This document shows, piece by piece, positions 5,160 to 6,351 of a DNA stretch of 6,351 nucleotides; within the stretch, counting starts at the first letter, position 1, and the number at the start of each line of letters is the position of its first letter. A model generated the notes under the pieces. The model was not told the origin of the DNA. It did no database searches and saw only the letters and a list, made by a program, of their open reading frames with translations. The stretch covers positions 1 to 6,351 of the forward strand of contig CAKZPJ010000103.1 of NCBI GenBank assembly GCA_937138955.1, written 5' to 3'. The position numbers and the translations under genes were made by a program. This stretch comes from an uncultured Flammeovirgaceae bacterium (lineage in GTDB: Bacteria; Bacteroidota; Bacteroidia; Cytophagales; Cyclobacteriaceae).

Positions 5160-6173
5160 CTAGAACTCAATAACTGTCTTCCCGATAGTTTTTCCCGATT
5201 CCTGCATGCGGTGAGCTTCTTTTAGGTTTTCTGCGGTAAGGCCCTTTAAGGTCGTATTTAGAGTATGCCTAAGAGTTCCGGCATCCAGTAATTCAGCAAT
5301 ATGATTTAGAATATCGTGTTGTCGGTCTATATCGTCGGTTTGGTACATAGACCGGGTGTACATAAATTCCATCGAGAAGGTTACGCTCTTGTTTTTGAGC
5401 AGGTTTATATTCAACGGTTTGGGGCTGCCGGTAATGGAAATGATATGCCCCTGCGGCTTAATAATCTCGGCTGCAGTTACCCAGTACGCTTGCATATCTA
5501 CACAGTCTAGAATGTAGTTCACTTCGGTATGACCTATTGCTTGTAACTCTTCCTTTAGATAATAGTGGTTCACTACAAAGTCAGCTCCCATTTCCTTGCA
5601 CCATTGTTGAGTTTCTGGACGAGATGCGGTGGCGATCACGGTTAGCTTACCAATTTGTTTAGCCAGTTGAATGGCAATAGAGCCTACTCCTCCGGCACCC
5701 GCTAAAATTAGTATGGTTTTTCCTTGATCGGATTTAGGGTTGACCCTAACTCGATCAAACAGTGCTTCGTAGGCAGTCAACCCTGTCAGGGGAATAGCTG
5801 CTGCCTCAGCTATACTTAAACTCTTAGGCTTGAAGCCTACAATACGCTCATCAATCAGTTGATATTCCGCATTGCTACCGCTACGAGTAATGTCTCCTGC
5901 GTAGTACACCTCATCACCTATTTTAAACCTAGAGGTTTTTTCACCTACAGCTTCTACTGTTCCTACTGCATCCCATCCAATGATTTTAGGGGTGTCCAAT
6001 ACCGTATCTTTAGCAGCAGTTTGCCTTATCTTAAAATCAACTGGATTAATTGAATTAGCAGCAACTTTCACCAGTAGGTCATACCCAGTAGGAGTTGGCT
6101 TTTCAATTTCAAACTCTATAAAGCTGTTCTCTTCAGTTATCGGTAGTGATTGTTTAAATCCTATTGCTTTCAT
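5160..6173 (-). CDS. Zinc-binding alcohol dehydrogenase family protein (zinc-free MDR oxidoreductase, quinone-reductase type)
   Basis: The product is 337 residues, full length for the medium-chain dehydrogenase/reductase superfamily, with a GroES-like N-terminal part (about 1-125) and a Rossmann domain (about 150-290). Family marks are VKVAANSINPVDFKIR (36-50), the GWDAVGTVEAVG turn (66-77), LTGLTAYEAL (129-138), the NAD(P)-binding loop AGAGGVG (158-164) and a closing GKTVIEF. The overall pattern fits the group annotated 'zinc-type alcohol dehydrogenase-like' (TIGR02817-like), but the Cys/His zinc ligands and the four-Cys structural site are absent, so it should be an NADPH-dependent, zinc-free quinone or enone reductase. 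The substrate is unknown. It is monocistronic, convergent with the thioredoxin-like gene, and its ATG at 6173 follows AT-rich DNA with no Shine-Dalgarno sequence. Confidence 0.9.
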   Translation of the reverse strand: MKAIGFKQSLPITEENSFIEFEIEKPTPTGYDLLVKVAANSINPVDFKIRQTAAKDTVLDTPKIIGWDAVGTVEAVGEKTSRFKIGDEVYYAGDITRSGSNAEYQLIDERIVGFKPKSLSIAEAAAIPLTGLTAYEALFDRVRVNPKSDQGKTILILAGAGGVGSIAIQLAKQIGKLTVIATASRPETQQWCKEMGADFVVNHYYLKEELQAIGHTEVNYILDCVDMQAYWVTAAEIIKPQGHIISITGSPKPLNINLLKNKSVTFSMEFMYTRSMYQTDDIDRQHDILNHIAELLDAGTLRHTLNTTLKGLTAENLKEAHRMQESGKTIGKTVIEF

Positions 6174-6301
6174 TAGTACTACTTATAGTGCATTTGCCGT
6201 AAGTAACAGAATGAATTTAGACTATTAAAATAGAATATGAATTTTTTTTCAAGTGGCGAGAGTCTGCTATGTAAATAAAGATTTAGTGCTATTTGTATTT
6301 T

Positions 6302-6351
6302 AGAAGCTGTTTGAGTTAATTATTTGATGCGAAAACAACGGATTTTGAGGC
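6302..6351 (+). mobile_element. Possible end of an insertion sequence (IS5-like) running off the window
   Basis: The last 50 bases begin AGAAGCTGTTTGAGTTAATT and continue with a GCGAAAACAACGG segment. They differ in character from the preceding AT-rich leader and resemble, from memory, terminal sequence of IS5-type elements in Bacteroidota (ends with a (G)AAGCTGTTTGA-like start). No transposase codons or second terminal repeat are in view, so this is only a suggestion. Confidence 0.2.

Noticed and set aside
6225..6252. A promoter for the oxidoreductase gene: TTG (6252-6250) and TATTTTAA (6232-6225), 17-bp spacer, minus strand
   Set aside because: The -7 box matches TAnnTTTG poorly and the spacing is short; in such AT-rich DNA it is likely chance.

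Overview
The window looks like chromosomal DNA of a Bacteroidota bacterium, probably of the Cytophagales. This is an inference from AT-moderate base composition, coding starts without a Shine-Dalgarno sequence, one exact TAnnTTTG promoter element, and protein types typical of that group (tandem-Usp protein, secreted carbohydrate-binding E-set-like protein, short secreted thioredoxin-fold protein). No tRNA, rRNA or CRISPR array is visible.

Layout. Positions 1-228 (minus) hold the N-terminus of a secreted protein that runs off the left edge. A 234-bp divergent intergenic region follows, with a strong hairpin and an FNR/Anr-like palindrome. At 463-1320 (plus) lies a two-domain universal stress protein. 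It meets, with only 2 bp between the stop codons, a minus-strand two-gene operon (2851 to 1323) that encodes a P-loop kinase and an aminoglycoside-phosphotransferase-fold protein with an ATGA start/stop overlap. A second FNR/Anr-like palindrome lies about 45 bp upstream of that operon, so the two convergent units may belong to one oxygen- or redox-responsive regulon.

Positions 2977-4484 are a patch of decayed genes. A Fic AMP-transferase pseudogene (minus) has two in-frame stops, a frameshift and a missing N-terminus. It abuts the apparent C-terminal tail of a transposase (minus, IS4-like by inference). This is followed by the N-terminal third of an ISL3-family transposase (plus) with one frameshift and one stop. 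None of these pieces is likely to be functional.

From about 4485 the region is ordinary again. A promoter with an exact TAnnTTTG box precedes a secreted thioredoxin-like protein (4642-5112, plus), which converges on a zinc-free medium-chain dehydrogenase/quinone-reductase-type oxidoreductase (6173-5160, minus). The last 50 bases may be the end of a further insertion sequence.

I found no convincing new multi-gene system. The observations most worth checking are the paired FNR-like sites and the way the Fic gene has decayed, with its inhibitory helix separated from the catalytic core.
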